From NCBI RefSeq assembly GCF_040958095.1, contig NC_091193.1:22588811-22652810 (forward strand): a DNA stretch of 64,000 nt, read 5' to 3'. Below are positions 34,205-48,520 of this stretch, in pieces. Made by a program: the position numbers and the translations under genes. The notes below the pieces were generated by a model. It made no database searches. It saw only the letters and a program-made list of their open reading frames with translations, and had not been told where the DNA came from. Each line of letters begins with the position of its first letter. The stretch's first letter is position 1. The DNA comes from Procambarus clarkii (lineage: Eukaryota > Arthropoda > Malacostraca > Decapoda > Cambaridae).

Positions 34205-35408
34205 CACACCAGATACTAGTGCGAAAGCTGGAGATGCAGGCAGGAGTGAAAGGGAAGGTGCTCCATTGGATAAAGGAGTACCTAAGTAACAGAAGACAAC
34301 GAGCAACTGTGAGGGGTGAGGCCTCAGATTGGCGAGGCGTCAGCAGTGGAGTCCTGCAGGGTTCAGTCCTTGGACCTATACTATTTCCCATAAATGTAAA
34401 TGATCGAGATCTTTTGGTAGATCATTTACATATCTGCCATTTACATTTACACAAGATCATTTATACAACACCAGATGATATATCTGGTAGATCTATCAAT
34501 GAGAGAATCTACCAGATAATCTCAGTGTTTCCTGATGATGCAAAAATTATGAGGAGGATTAAGACGGAGGCGGATAGTAGGAGGTTACAAGATGACCTAG
34601 ACAGACTGAATGAATGGTCCAACAAATAGCTACTAAAGTTCAACCCGAGTAAATGTAAGGTAATAAAACTGGACAGTGGAAACAGGAGGCCAGACACAGG
34701 ATACAGAATGGGAGATGAAATCCTTCATTAAACGGACAGAGAGAAAGATCTAGGAGTTGATATCACACCCAACCTGTCTCCTGAAGCCCACATCAAAATA
34801 ATAACATCTGCGGCGTATGCAAGGCTGGCTAACATCAGAACTGCCTTCAGGAACCTGTGCAAGGAATCATTCAGATCCTTGTATACCACATATGTAAGAC
34901 CAATCCTGGAGTATGCGGCCCCAGCATGGAGCCCGTACCTTGTCAAGCACAAGACGAAGCTGGAAAAAGTTCAGAGGTATGCCACTAGGCTAGTCCCAGA
35001 ACTAAGAGGCATGAGTTACGCATACAGGCTGCGTGAAATGCAACTCACGACACTGGAAGACAGAAGAGTAAGGGGAGACAGGATCATTACCTATAAAATT
35101 CTCATAGGAATTGACAGAGTAGAGAAATTTAAACATTTTAACACGGGTGGAACGCGAACAAGGGGAGAGGTGGAAACTGAGTACCCAAATGAGCCACAGG
35201 GACGTTAGGAAGAACTTTTTCAGTGTCAGAGTAGTTAACAGGTGGAATGCATTAGGCAGCGATGTGGTGAAGGCTGACTCCATACACAGTTTCAAATATA
35301 GATATGACAGAGCCCAGTAGGCTCAGGCATCTGTACACCAGTTGACTGACAGTTGTGAGGCGGGACCAAAGAACCAGAGCTCAACCCCCGCAAGCACAAC
35401 TAGGTGAA
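34205..35408 (+). mobile_element. LINE fragment with reverse transcriptase motifs
   Basis: The plus strand reads GKVLHWIKEYLSNRRQ, then GVSSGVLQGSVLGPILFPIN (palm motif SGVxQGSVLGP), then FPDDAKIMRRIKTEADSRR, where the usual F/Y-x-DD active site appears as FPDD. After an in-frame stop at 34627-34629 the C-terminal region continues as YTTYVRPILEYAAPAWSPYL and RGDRIITYKILIGIDRVEKF. The 3' end (CCCCCGCAAGCACAACTAGG) matches the family at 19436-19770. Truncated at the 5' end and broken by at least one stop and one frameshift, so inactive. Confidence 0.85.
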
Positions 35409-36409
35409 TCACATACATATGTGTGTATTATTTGGCCTTGATTATTTGTCTGTAGAACAAATTATGGAATGTTTGATGTACTGATGTTCATGTTTTATAC
35501 CTATTAAATATCATCGCTAGGCTTCGGCTTTGGCCGACCAGATTTTTTTTATACTACACAAGTCCTTAACAGCAAGTTGGGAGTCAATGCCACAGTCCTG
35601 ACAGATAACTACAGGTGACTGTGATGACCTCTAAGCTTCACACAGTAAACCTGTCCTCTCAAATAATACATCGAATTTTGGAGCTAAAATGTCCAACGGA
35701 CAAAATAAGGATACCTGTGAAAAGTAGCAGCTCTCAAACACCACTTTTTCTGTGTGGGTCTGTTAAGTGGGGTTTAGGTCGGTTTAGTAGCTCTTATTTT
35801 GTCCGTTGTGGCAACTCAAGAGGACCACACACAGCCAGTTTGTATGCTTGACACTCTACAAACACGATTTAACACTAACATGAATGTGATCATAAATTTT
35901 TCAGATCATCGGATTCGTGTACCCAGGCGAGGTGGGCACTCCGGCCCGGGACTCAGAAATAATTCTGATGCTTGTTGGCGAGTGGAACCCTCTACTTGTC
36001 TCGTTTCGCTGCCAGATAAATAATAATAGCCTAGCACTGATATTCCAAATGATAAATTATATATTTACTTTATTTTGTTTTATTTTCAAAATTTTATTTT
36101 TAAATATTTAAAAAATAGAATAAAATAAAACCTTATTTAAAAAAATTCAAGACCATTATTCGTTTATACAAAAACAAGAGAGTAAAAATAGCCTACACTG
36201 ATTTTTACAAGTTATACATTTTATGTATTACACTAAACAACGTTGTTCAATATGACATGATTATGAATAAATGATAACAATGAAATCAATAGTTATTATT
36301 TCAATTCCAACAATTGAAATTGAAATATGTTTGCTGAGGGATAAATATACACAAATGGATGAGGTAACTCAAGCTATTCTCACCCCGCACACAGCCTGTT
36401 CATATACAT
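35409..36409. other. Intergenic, no feature seen
   Basis: AT-rich with a more GC-rich patch at 35900-36000. Small frames here have no recognisable family. Confidence 0.5.
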
Positions 36410-36831
36410 TTACACACCCGAAACAATCAACATGTTACTGAACATTCTGATTGATAAACATATACATATATTTTTGTACACATGCATTATTATACCAAAT
36501 GTACACACAAATACTTTTATTACTAAGTCCATAGACATAAGCAGCAATAAAGAGGCTACACTAGTCACGAAAAGGTTACAATCTTGGTGCAAAATTCTTA
36601 TATCTCTCCAGAGTATCTTCACTTTCCATTGTGACACATCCAGGCTATTTGTTCATAAACAGTCCTAATCTCAGTACAGGTATTTCTATATACATTAATC
36701 AGCGGGCGCTCAAGAACATAATGGGCGAGGATGTGAGACCTTAACCTACCACACAGCTTACATTTGGTTTCATTATCATTAACACCTGTTCCATATCCCC
36801 AGTAATATTTGTTCCTGAGTCTGAGTCGCAT
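36410..36831 (-). mobile_element. LINE C-terminal fragment, minus strand
   Basis: The minus frame reads MRLRLRNKYYWGYGTG, then CKLCGRLRSHILAHYVLERP, where the last Cys of the knuckle is replaced. It resembles the C-terminal region at 28925-29326. Old and truncated. Confidence 0.5.
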
Positions 36832-37088
36832 GTGTAGTCACTCCAAGAATTTTTTATTTTGCTGTAAGTGAAATCGGTGTTTTAACTCACATACATGCAG
36901 TGATGAAGAGCTTAACTTCTCTCATATATTATACCTCTCCTCACATGTTAATATATACCTTATAAAAGATAGGAGACAATATCTACCGAAAACTAGAAGA
37001 TACAGATGTTTATGAAGCTTCTATTTAAGCCGTAAATTGCATAACATAATTCTTACAATTAGAGGTGACATATTTTGGCAAAGAATGT

Positions 37089-37501
<413 letters not shown>

Positions 37502-37505
<4 letters not shown>

Positions 37506-39948
37506 TAAATTCGAAAGATGAGACACGTAGATTAAACATAACAGAAAATTATATAAATGTGCATAGGCTATGAGTTTTACATTGTCTGAAGATTCTGGGG
37601 CAACCTTCATCAAATACTGAGAGGTGCTCCCAATTTATCGGTGTTTATAAACTTAGTTTTCTTTAGTCCTAGTTTATAATTAGTGACAAATTATACTTTC
37701 TGGTAAGTCAGTGAGTTATTGTGGTGACCTTAATAACCCTCCAGCGGTGATAGTCCGTAAATTCAACCATTCAAAAACCAACTCACGTTGAACACAGCTC
37801 ATGGAACGGATCTCAATTGAAAAGGATTTAAATTATTTGTCACTTATCAAAAATGAATAACAAGTGACTTTGTTTCATGGCTCGTCAGCTCACAAATGCT
37901 ATGCTATTAGAAGACATACCTTGGGGCAACAAGTCATAATCCGGTCTCCTGAGTTATACGAGACGCGTTCCATTTCACAGTAACTGAAGAACTACAAATT
38001 CAGCATCTATAAATGCACTTCATTGCAGAAAATGGCACAATAGCGTGACTGAAACAAATGACACAACCCCCCCCCCCACACACACACACACATATGAAGT
38101 GAAAGTGACGACGTTTCTGTCCGTCCAGGACTCCTTATTAAGTACTGACGTAACTTACATATTTACACTGCATTATTATCGCATTTCATTTATCTGTGAA
38201 CGCGAAACTGACTCGTTCGCACGAAATGTTTTAATAAAACTACCACCTCGTTAGTATTGTTTTTAACAATACGAATTCACAAGGAATGTCGATTGAGTTC
38301 AATGACCTCGGATACCAGCACCTGGCCTAGGGGCCTACATTTTGATCTCAATAGCATCAACAGAATGAAATAGCTTGTAGAGTTTCTACTTACTACAAGG
38401 CTTCTACTTACACACAGAAAGAGGCAACGGAGACAGGTAAGTTATCTCAGAGGTATATAGCTGACTGGACGATGAGGACCGCACCAGACTCAGTCGTCCA
38501 GACCACACTGGCGGACGAACTGCAAGCTTAAACCCCGCGCACACTAAACTACCCGTGATCCCTACCCCCGGCCTCCTCCTGCTTAACCCCTCCACGTACG
38601 AATTAATCAATAACCAGCAAGTCATCAGCCATGCCACAGACGTCTTGCCTGGGATTCCTAAGCCTTTGGAATACTCCTTGTTCAATGTTCATGTTAAGTC
38701 TAACGCCGTTGAAGAAGTTCCAAAGAAAAAATAATTGTCACTAGTTGGGTGAAGACGGTTGATAACATCAAAGACGCATTGTATCTTCTTACAAGATTCC
38801 TATCCTATCCTAACTTAATCTACTTTTTGGACATATCAAGCCAAGCTTCCAATCGAATTTGACTGCCTAGACAAATATACAACAGTTTCCTTGATCACTC
38901 ACTTTGTTAGCCAAGTTGGGAGAGCATTCGATGAATTGGTGAGGAGACTATTATTAATAGACTAGACTCATGGGGAAGTGCATGACCCAGCATCACCTAG
39001 AACATCAGTGAATAGGAGGTTCTCACAGCTCCAGCTCCACACGAAAGCCTATAAATTATCCTATTATGGAAAGGAATGCCGGAGCTATGCGCAGGGATGC
39101 CGTAGGTGTTCCCTGTTCCGGGGAACTTTCTTTTAGTTGTCCCTTGCTCAGTGGCCCTGTGACTTGTTTCACTTATTCACAAGGATAAAAGCGTATTTGC
39201 GGCATGGTTTGAACTGCGCTACTTCTGAGGGATGGAGTGGCAAGCACAAATAAGTTAATGACATCATCAATACGAGCATTGTCAATATGGTAGCATGGCC
39301 GTGCTGTGAAGCACAAAGAAGCTGTATGTATCTATAATATATGTACAGGGGATTGGGTTATCAAAACTGTATTGTTCCAACAAGATCGGATATTTTTTGT
39401 CCTTTAAGGCTAAACTCTAGATGGATTTTGCAAGAACACTAATGTTATGCACTCTCACAAACTCAATGTAACTTCTTGTATAACTAACTAACTAAATAAA
39501 TAAATAAATACAATAAAATAAATAAATGCCTGAGTCACAAAGGTGGCCCCTAACATATGGTAATGAACTGATTAATAAATCGATTTAAATATTAAGCAAT
39601 TAAATAGGAGCCAGTGGCAAAACTCAGGTAGCCACGCTCGTTAAATCCTGATATAAGTACAGCACCGGGAAAAGTTAGTCTGGGCAACGATTTGCATAAT
39701 TTGGAACGAATAGTTTCTGGTCCTGATTAAAAAAAGTCACCCCTGCAACAGGACGCGCCGTTTTCTCTCATAAACCCCATTGAGATGGAACGCCTCCTCC
39801 CTCTCTTTCTCTACACCCACATCCTCTTCCAGAATTTCACCTCCCCTATCCTTTCCAAACCCTTTGGGCATCAAAGCGAAGCTAGTAATTAAATCATCAC
39901 CTGGCAACTGGGACTCGATAGTTTAGGTATATATATACTGTATTACCA
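37502..39948. other. Intergenic, unassigned
   Basis: Mixed composition. It holds a C run and (CA)n at 38068-38092, a diverged piece of the 15.3 kb hairpin at 38105-38125, and a run of AAAT units at 39494-39527. A minus frame at 38404-38685 has no recognisable family. No gene supported. Confidence 0.5.
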
Positions 39949-40268
39949 ACGACTTGGATTGTTAGCTTGGATAACTGATGGCAACGGATAACTTGGATTA
40001 CTGATGAAAGCGGATAACTTGGATTACTGATGACAACGGATAACTTGGATTACGGGTGACAATGAATAACTTGGATTACTGATGACAACGGATAACTTGG
40101 ATTACTGATGACAACGGATAACTTGGATTACTAATGACAACGGATAACTTGGATTACTGATGACAACGGATAACTTGGATTACTGATGACAACGGATAAC
40201 TTAAATTGCGGATGACAACGGATAACTTAAATTGCGGATGACAACGGATAACTTAAATTGCGGATGAC
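39949..40268. repeat. 26-bp minisatellite, ~12 copies
   Basis: Units contain GGATAACTTGGATTACTGAT and GACAAC. The last three share the variant TTAAATTGCGGATGAC. Confidence 0.95.
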
Positions 40269-40285
40269 TCTTAAGTGGATGGAAT

Positions 40286-40597
40286 ACGGCACCCCCTGAC
40301 ACCCCCACAGTGTGGCACCCCTGACACCCCAGTGTGGTACCCTGACACCCCAGTGTGGCACCCTGACACCCCACAGTGTGGCACCTGACACCCCACAGTG
40401 TGGCACCCTGACACCCCACAGTGTGGTACCCTGACACCCCAGTGTGGCACCCTGACACCCCACAGTGTGGCACCCTGACACCCCACAGTGTGGCACCTTG
40501 ACACCCCCAGTGTGGCACCCTGACACCCCACAGTGTGGCACCTTGACACCCCACAGTGTGGCACCTTGACACCCCACAGTGTGGCACCTTAACACCC
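40286..40597. repeat. ~23-24 bp minisatellite, left part, split by LTR element
   Basis: Units contain CACAGTGTGGCACCCTGACA with variable C runs. The array stops at the LTR element and continues on its far side at 45310, so it is one array interrupted by an insertion. Long minus-strand frames are artefacts. Confidence 0.95.
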
Positions 40598-43500
40598 TGT
40601 AACGGGGGTGGGGGAAATAGCTCTATCTTGTCCATTATTCCACCACCCAGTTAACTAACGAGGCCGGGGGAAACAGCTCTCTCTAGTCCGTTATCCCGTC
40701 CCCAGTTAGCTAACTATTCTAGAGCACCCTCCAGAGTTCCTAAGGCAACCTCTCTGGTTCAAAACCTTGTAACCTAGGTATTCGACAACCTAGGTGCTAA
40801 GACTACAAGGCGCCGTCACTTGATCAGTTACCCGAAACTCTAGAGAGAACTCTAGAATACAGAATCATTGCCACAAACGTATAAGAGGAAACGAAAGGAA
40901 AGAAATGAATAGTGAAGTAATTAGTGAGGGCTTGGGGTGAGAGGGAGAGAGGTGGGAGGGGCGAGGAGGGTCATTAGTTGAAAGTGAGAGTTTAGAGAGG
41001 GGTGGAGGGAGAGGAATAGATAGGTAGTAGTAGAAGAGTAGATAGTAGAAGTAGAAGAGTAGATAGTAGAAGACGAAATGCTGCCACCATCCATTCATGA
41101 TCATTACATACAAGACAAGGAATGGAACTTGCCGGTATCACAAAATTCTCAAAAGATGTTATCCTGAGTTCATTATTAGTAGTTCCCATCTTTATCATGT
41201 ACTCATTCTAAACCATGAAACCAGTAACCACAGAGGCTTTCTCACCTCAACTCAATTCTCTAGGGAACACAGTGAAAGACCATTTAAATAATAAATTCAT
41301 AATTATATTTCACATGAAGTATCATAATTTAGCAATTCAATTAAAATGTTCCAGTTTAATATGCAAAGTGAGTCATCATCCAAGAATTCGAGAACCCTAC
41401 AACTTGACTGCCCCTGATCATCACACAACATATGTAAAACACGACAAGTCACCTTAATGTTCACTCACCAAGTGTCTCTGCCTATAGCTGGATAGAGAGG
41501 GGGGGTCTGTAGTTGACAGAGACTCCCGCCCTGCCGGCCGACAGCCTTCCTGCTTGGCCGTCTCTTCTGCAATCCTGACTGCCGTTCTGTCTGTTAATGC
41601 CTCATGCTGGATAGCTCTCCGAGTTTATATTGGGGAACCTAGTAGCTAACTCCGCCCACAAGTAGATAGCCTCCGGCACTACCAAGCCACTCCTTAAACG
41701 TCGGCATGTTTGAAGGCTACCAGACTACAATTATAAGCTTAGCGGAAGCAAGGTGAAATTCTCATGATCTGACCTCAGGTCACTTGGGGTCATTAACGCT
41801 TTGAGGTGTGAGATCTCAGGCAGACAACTGGCGCCTCTCAGATCCTTGTCTGTGACTCATGTACTCTATGTATGTATGTATTAACCTAAACCAAACACTT
41901 TTACAGTGTTACATCTCCCCTTCTCCCCGAAATAAAGTTTTTGCAACACTGCTAAAGCAAGCTAGCTGTGTGCGACAACTTTATTAACGAAAAAAAAAAA
42001 AAATACATCCTAGCTAAACAAATATACATCATCCTACTCTAAAAAATGAAATATATAGACAGACGTCCATTGTCTCTGGCTGGGCGACGTCACTGCTTGG
42101 TCTTGTAGATAATCCTGTACCACATTTCTTCAACACAACTGCCTCCGTCGCTTCTCCGTCGTTAACGCACAACAACCCTTGGTCAACCCGAAAGCCGTTA
42201 CTACTTGAACTGCGCACAGGACCGTGGAATTCGGTTGTCCCAGCTGATCTGTAATTGGCCCTACGTCAGTCACCATGAGAGACGTATATTGGGGTTCTTC
42301 ACAGCTATAGGGACTACAAGTTTCGAGACCTTCATATAGTTGCCAACAGTAGAAATCCCATCCTACTCTTCTTCCTCCCTGTTGCTCCAGCACGCCTCCT
42401 TCAGAGAGCTACTTCTGACAGCCACATCAAGTCCGCATGACACAGGAAGAATCACTCAACAGAGCAACATGCTTGTAGGAGGGGCGGCCAGTCAAGGCAA
42501 ACGATCCTGTCTTGCAATTACGCTCCATGCAATGATGCTGATACCAGCAAGGGACACGAGGCATCGTGTCTCACTCAGCTTGTCTTATCTTCTTCTTTCT
42601 TCTTTCTTCTCTCTTCCTTCTTCTCTCTTCCTTCTTCTCTCTTCTTTCTTCTCTCTTCTTTCTTCTCTCTTCCTCCTCCCATGGGTCTTTGACAAGCGAC
42701 CTGGGGTCCATTTGGGTCTGTCCGTCCTGGGGTCCATCCTGGGTAGACCGATGTTGGTGGGACAGACTGGAGTCGTTGTTGCTCCTCTTCCATCTTTACT
42801 GGGTCGTCTGGGGTCGTCTGCAGAACGACCTGGGGTCCACTGGGTAGACCAATGTTGACTGACCGAGAGGGCTGCATCTTGGGGTCCCCTGGGGTGGTGG
42901 TGGTGGTGGAGCCATGACCTCCAGGTAGTGGGCTGGTCGTGGTGGTGGTGATAAACGCCCGTGAGTATGGTACACAGCAGCCGTCTCCCTCTTCTGTATG
43001 TGCGTCTCTCCTCTCTTCTGGCTCCCACCTGTGGGTGAACAGAAAGGCGACAATATCGTGCTCCCAAGATATGTTATGTGACCCTGTAGTTTGTATAGGG
43101 TTACACAGTCCAGTCATACCGCTCTCCTCCTGGCAACAACTACACTTAAATTTTTAAAATAATCCAATTAACACTGAATGATATTGACTTGGTGGAACAT
43201 AAGACAGTAACAGAGGAAAGTTAGAGAAGAGAGAATAAGGTCATCACTACCTTTAACTTGTCACAAAAAAATCAACACTAATAGACAAAACACTAGCCTA
43301 AACTTAACTGTACCGTTCCTAATCTTAAGTACATAATTAACCGTTACTCCCACCCTTAACCTACAGCCACCTACGTGACCCAGAGTGTCTCCCTAGCATC
43401 TCCGCCGGTTAACAACTCAAAACTGTTGCCACCCCTGTGACCAGACTATCTAACGTCGAGCGTCCCCAACGTGAAGTCTACTGACATACTAAGCCTCCCC

Positions 43501-45309
43501 CTAGCATGCTGTACAAGACCAGTACACCTCGGGTTATTGCGTTCAAATGGAGTAAAACAGTCGATCGCAATAATCTGAGCAGAACCACCACTAAATTCTA
43601 CTTAAGAACTACACCTGCCACTCCCCACTGACCTGGAGACCAGCGGTGGCTGGGTGTCCCCCTGGGACATGCGAGGTCACCTGTCACACTCAGCTGACCT
43701 CCACTACCCACCAACCGCTAAGTTCCAAAATCGCCAAATCTTATTACTAACATAAATCACTACACACGCAAGTTCTGGTGAACATTCCCTGAATACCACA
43801 AAACTCACAAAATCACTAAACACAACACCAGAGAATCACCATCTCCTAACCTGAACAAAGCTCGCTAAATCGCGAAAGTAAAACACATGTCAAGATCTCC
43901 CTGATAGCGCCTGAGCGGCAAAAGACACGTGGGACTGAACAATGTTAAAAGAACACCAATACCTTAAACATTGTTCAACACCGCTGCCAACATTGTAACG
44001 GGGGTGGGGGAAATAGCTCTATCTTGTCCATTATTCCACCACCCAGTTAACTAACGAGGCCGGGGGAAACAGCTCTCTCTAGTCCGTTATCCCGTCCCCA
44101 GTTAGCTAACTATTCTAGAGCACCCTCCAGAGTTCCTAAGGCAACCTCTCTGGTTCAAAACCTTGTAACCTAGGTATTCGACAACCTAGGTGCTAAGACT
44201 ACAAGGCGCCGTCACTTGATCAGTTACCCGAAACTCTAGAGAGAACTCTAGAATACAGAATCATTGCCACAAACGTATAAGAGGAAACGAAAGGAAAGAA
44301 ATGAATAGTGAAGTAATTAGTGAGGGCTTGGGGTGAGAGGGAGAGAGGTGGGAGGGGCGAGGAGGGTCATTAGTTGAAAGTGAGAGTTTAGAGAGGGGTG
44401 GAGGGAGAGGAATAGATAGGTAGTAGTAGAAGAGTAGATAGTAGAAGTAGAAGAGTAGATAGTAGAAGACGAAATGCTGCCACCATCCATTCATGATCAT
44501 TACATACAAGACAAGGAATGGAACTTGCCGGTATCACAAAATTCTCAAAAGATGTTATCCTGAGTTCATTATTAGTAGTTCCCATCTTTATCATGTACTC
44601 ATTCTAAACCATGAAACCAGTAACCACAGAGGCTTTCTCACCTCAACTCAATTCTCTAGGGAACACAGTGAAAGACCATTTAAATAATAAATTCATAATT
44701 ATATTTCACATGAAGTATCATAATTTAGCAATTCAATTAAAATGTTCCAGTTTAATATGCAAAGTGAGTCATCATCCAAGAATTCGAGAACCCTACAACT
44801 TGACTGCCCCTGATCATCACACAACATATGTAAAACACGACAAGTCACCTTAATGTTCACTCACCAAGTGTCTCTGCCTATAGCTGGATAGAGAGGGGGG
44901 GTCTGTAGTTGACAGAGACTCCCGCCCTGCCGGCCGACAGCCTTCCTGCTTGGCCGTCTCTTCTGCAATCCTGACTGCCGTTCTGTCTGTTAATGCCTCA
45001 TGCTGGATAGCTCTCCGAGTTTATATTGGGGAACCTAGTAGCTAACTCCGCCCACAAGTAGATAGCCTCCGGCACTACCAAGCCACTCCTTAAACGTCGG
45101 CATGTTTGAAGGCTACCAGACTACAATTATAAGCTTAGCGGAAGCAAGGTGAAATTCTCATGATCTGACCTCAGGTCACTTGGGGTCATTAACGCTTTGA
45201 GGTGTGAGATCTCAGGCAGACAACTGGCGCCTCTCAGATCCTTGTCTGTGACTCATGTACTCTATGTATGTATGTATTAACCTAAACCAAACACTTTTAC
45301 AGTGTTACA
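40598..45309 (-). mobile_element. Young non-autonomous LTR element (LARD-like, probably Gypsy-type)
   Basis: Two 1,316-bp direct repeats (40598-41913 and 43994-45309) begin TGTAAC and end GTTACA, and I see no differences between them. The inner part is 2,080 bp. The flanks show a probable 4-bp target duplication, ACCC, within a minisatellite. A purine tract (GGGGAGAAGGGGAGA read on minus, about 41914-41928) abuts the left LTR, and a primer-site-like TGGCAGCGGTGTTG read on minus lies just inside the right LTR. The element therefore runs on the minus strand, with its 5' LTR on the right. I recognise no gag, pol or env. It looks structurally whole but non-autonomous. The LTR identity implies a recent insertion. 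Confidence 0.85.
41914..43993 (-). other. Internal region of the LTR element, no recognisable genes
   Basis: 2,080 bp between the LTRs, including a TTCTTCTCTCTTCC-type low-complexity run (42582-42672) and GGTGGTGGTGG near 42890-42950. The open frames here are low in complexity and match no retroelement protein that I know. Confidence 0.6.
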
Positions 45310-46213
45310 ACCCCCAGTGTGGCACCCTGACACCCCTACAGTGTGGCACCCCTGACACCCCACAGTGTGGCACCTTGACACTTCCAGTGTGGCACCCTGA
45401 CACCCCCACAGTGTGGCACCCTGACACCCCCACAGTGTGGCACCCTGACACCCCCACAGTGTGGCACCCTGACACCCCCACAGTGTGGCACCCTGACACC
45501 CCCACAGTGTGGCACCCTGACACCCCCACAGTATGGTCCCCCTGACACCCCCACAGTGTAGCATCCTGACACCCACACAGTGTGGCACCCTGACACCCCA
45601 CAGTGTGGCACCCCTGACACCCCACAGTGTGGCACCTTGACACCCCCAGTGCGGCACCCTGACACCCACACAGTGTGGCACCCTGACACCCCACAGTGTG
45701 GAACCCTGACACCCCCCACAGTGTGGCACCCTGACACCCCCACAGTGTGGAACCCTGACACTCCACAGTGTGGAACCCTGACACCCCACAGTGTGGCACC
45801 CTGACACCCCCACAGTGTGGAACCCTGACACTCCACAGTGTGGAACCCTGACACCCCACAGTGTGGAACCCTGACACCCCCACAGTGTGGAACCCTGACA
45901 CTACCACAGTGTGGCACCCTGACACCCCACAGTGTGGAACCCTGACACCCCACAGTGTGGCACCCTGACACCCCCACAGTGTGGAACCCTGACACTCCAC
46001 AGTGTGGAACCCTGACACCCCACAGTGTGGCACCCTGACACCCCCACAGTGTGGAACCCTGACACTCCACAGTGTGGAACCCTGACACCCCACAGTGTGG
46101 AACCCTGACACCCCCACAGTGTGGAACCCTGACACTCCACAGTGTGGAACCCTGACACCCCACAGTGTGGAACCCTGACACCCCCACAGTGTGGCACCCC
46201 TGACACCCCACAG
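45310..46213. repeat. ~23-24 bp minisatellite, right part
   Basis: Continuation of the 40286-40597 array. Units contain CACAGTGTGGAACCCTGACA or CACAGTGTGGCACCCTGACA. Blocks of three to four units recur (a CACTCCACAG variant every third or fourth unit), showing a higher-order repeat. Minus-strand frames up to 321 codons are artefacts. Confidence 0.95.
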
Positions 46214-47201
<988 letters not shown>

Positions 47202-47204
47202 TGC

Positions 47205-47308
47205 GGCATACCACCAGGAAGTTTCTTGTGGCATACAACAAGGTAGTTAATTGTGACATACCACCAAGAAGTTCCTTGTGGCACACCACCAGGAAACCCC
47301 CTTGTGGA
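47205..47308. repeat. ~30-bp degenerate repeat, 3-4 copies
   Basis: Units contain GGCATACCACCAGGAAG or ACATACCACCAAGAAGT with CTTGTGG between them. Confidence 0.75.
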
Positions 47309-47317
47309 AGTCTGTCT

Positions 47318-47508
47318 ATCTGGAAGAATCACATTCTTCACATCTGGAAGAATCACATTCTTCACATCTGGAAGAATCACATTCTTCACATCTGGAAGAA
47401 TCACATTCTTCACATCTGGAAGAATCACATTCTTCACATCTGGAAGAATCACATTCTTCACATCTGGAAGAATCACATTCTTCACATATGGAAGAATCAC
47501 ATTCTTAA
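47318..47508. repeat. 24-bp minisatellite, 8 copies
   Basis: Units contain CTGGAAGAATCACATTCTTC, which is itself a short palindrome (GAAGAAT and ATTCTTC). Both strands are open (LEESHSSH and similar), an artefact of the unit length. Confidence 0.96.
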
Positions 47509-47780
47509 CAAGGAAGAATCCTTGTGAAATCACACTTGAAAAAGCTCCTTTTATACCCAGCGTTTAAAAAAAATCGCTTATTGTACCACATCAAGAACTT
47601 TCTTGCAAGAGCACACTTGCAAGAGCAGATTGCAACATTCCATTTTAAGATCCCATTACAACATTCCACTTTTAAAAGTCCCTCTTGCTACATTCCCTTT
47701 GAAAGTCCCAATAGCAACATTCCACTTGAAAGTCCCCCCTTGACAATCCATCTTCCTGTTTAGATAGTACTTTATGTAAT
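47509..47780. repeat. Decayed ACATTCCA repeats
   Basis: Loose units with ACATTCCACTT and AAAGTCCC continue the style of the array to the left. No gene supported. Confidence 0.5.
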
Positions 47781-48085
47781 TATGTGGACCATCGTACATA
47801 TATTGACGTAATAGACAATTAGATAGTAGAATTTGGTACTATTCACTTCATTGTCCTGAAAAATATTGCTAAAAACCAAACTTATATATTCCTAGGCCTA
47901 GTATAGCACATTTATGCACTATATTAAGCCTCAAATAGCGTGTATTAGACCTAGGATGGTTAGGTTTTATTAGCAGCATAAATGCAAAACCTTTTCTGCT
48001 TTGTCCAAATTTAATAGTACCAAATTCTACTTTGTAATTATCCATTACCTCAATATATGTACAATGGTCCCCGTAGTTACTATAA
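47781..48085. mobile_element. Foldback element, family F2, copy 2
   Basis: Inverted ends of about 70 bp: left GGACCATCGTACATATATTG and GTAGAATTTGGTACTA, right their near inverse (AGTACCAAATTCTAC, CAATATATGTACAATGGTCC). Related to 26055-26300. No coding capacity. Confidence 0.7.
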
Positions 48086-48175
48086 GTAATATCCAAACCG
48101 AAGGATGGGCTGCCCTTGCAACATTTACACTGAAAGTTCCCAGCCCCCCCCTTTTAACACCCTATATGAAATTTA

Positions 48176-48410
48176 AGAACATAAGAACAAAGGTAACTCC
48201 AGAAGACCTATTGGCTCATACGAGGCTGCTCCTATTTATAACCACCCAATCCCACTCATATACATGTCCAACCCACGCTTGAAGCAATCAAGCGACCCCA
48301 CCTCCACTACGTTTCCAGTGATTATTTCTTTGCAGCATTCCACAAAGAAGAATAGTTTTTAAAATCCTAATAGGAAGTGTCCTCCCCATGAAAGGTGTTA
48401 CGTGAATTCC
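48176..48410. mobile_element. Dispersed decapod repeat (LINE-like fragment)
   Basis: Starts TAAGAACATAAGAACAAAGG, with CTATTGGCTCATACGAGG, CAATCCCACTCATATACATG and CCAACCCACGCTTGAAGC. I know this as a very common decapod interspersed repeat with CATAAGAA end units. Its clade is unclear. Confidence 0.55.
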
Positions 48411-48419
48411 TAGGCCTCT

Positions 48420-48520
48420 TGGTTTGGTTTGGTGCTGGTCTTAAGGCCTATTAACCTCTGGAGGGTTGTGAAGGCTGCCACAATAACTTGCTGACCAACT
48501 AGCACGTATACTTTAGCCCA
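48420..48520. repeat. Single unit related to the 26.5 kb array
   Basis: TTAACCTCTGGAGGGTTGTG and GCCACAATAACTTGCTGACC match the ~60-bp unit of 26515-26990. Confidence 0.6.

Noticed and set aside
40598-45309. Simple tandem or segmental duplication of 1.3 kb
   Set aside because: The TGTAAC/GTTACA ends, the purine tract next to one repeat and the short target duplication within a minisatellite fit an LTR element better.
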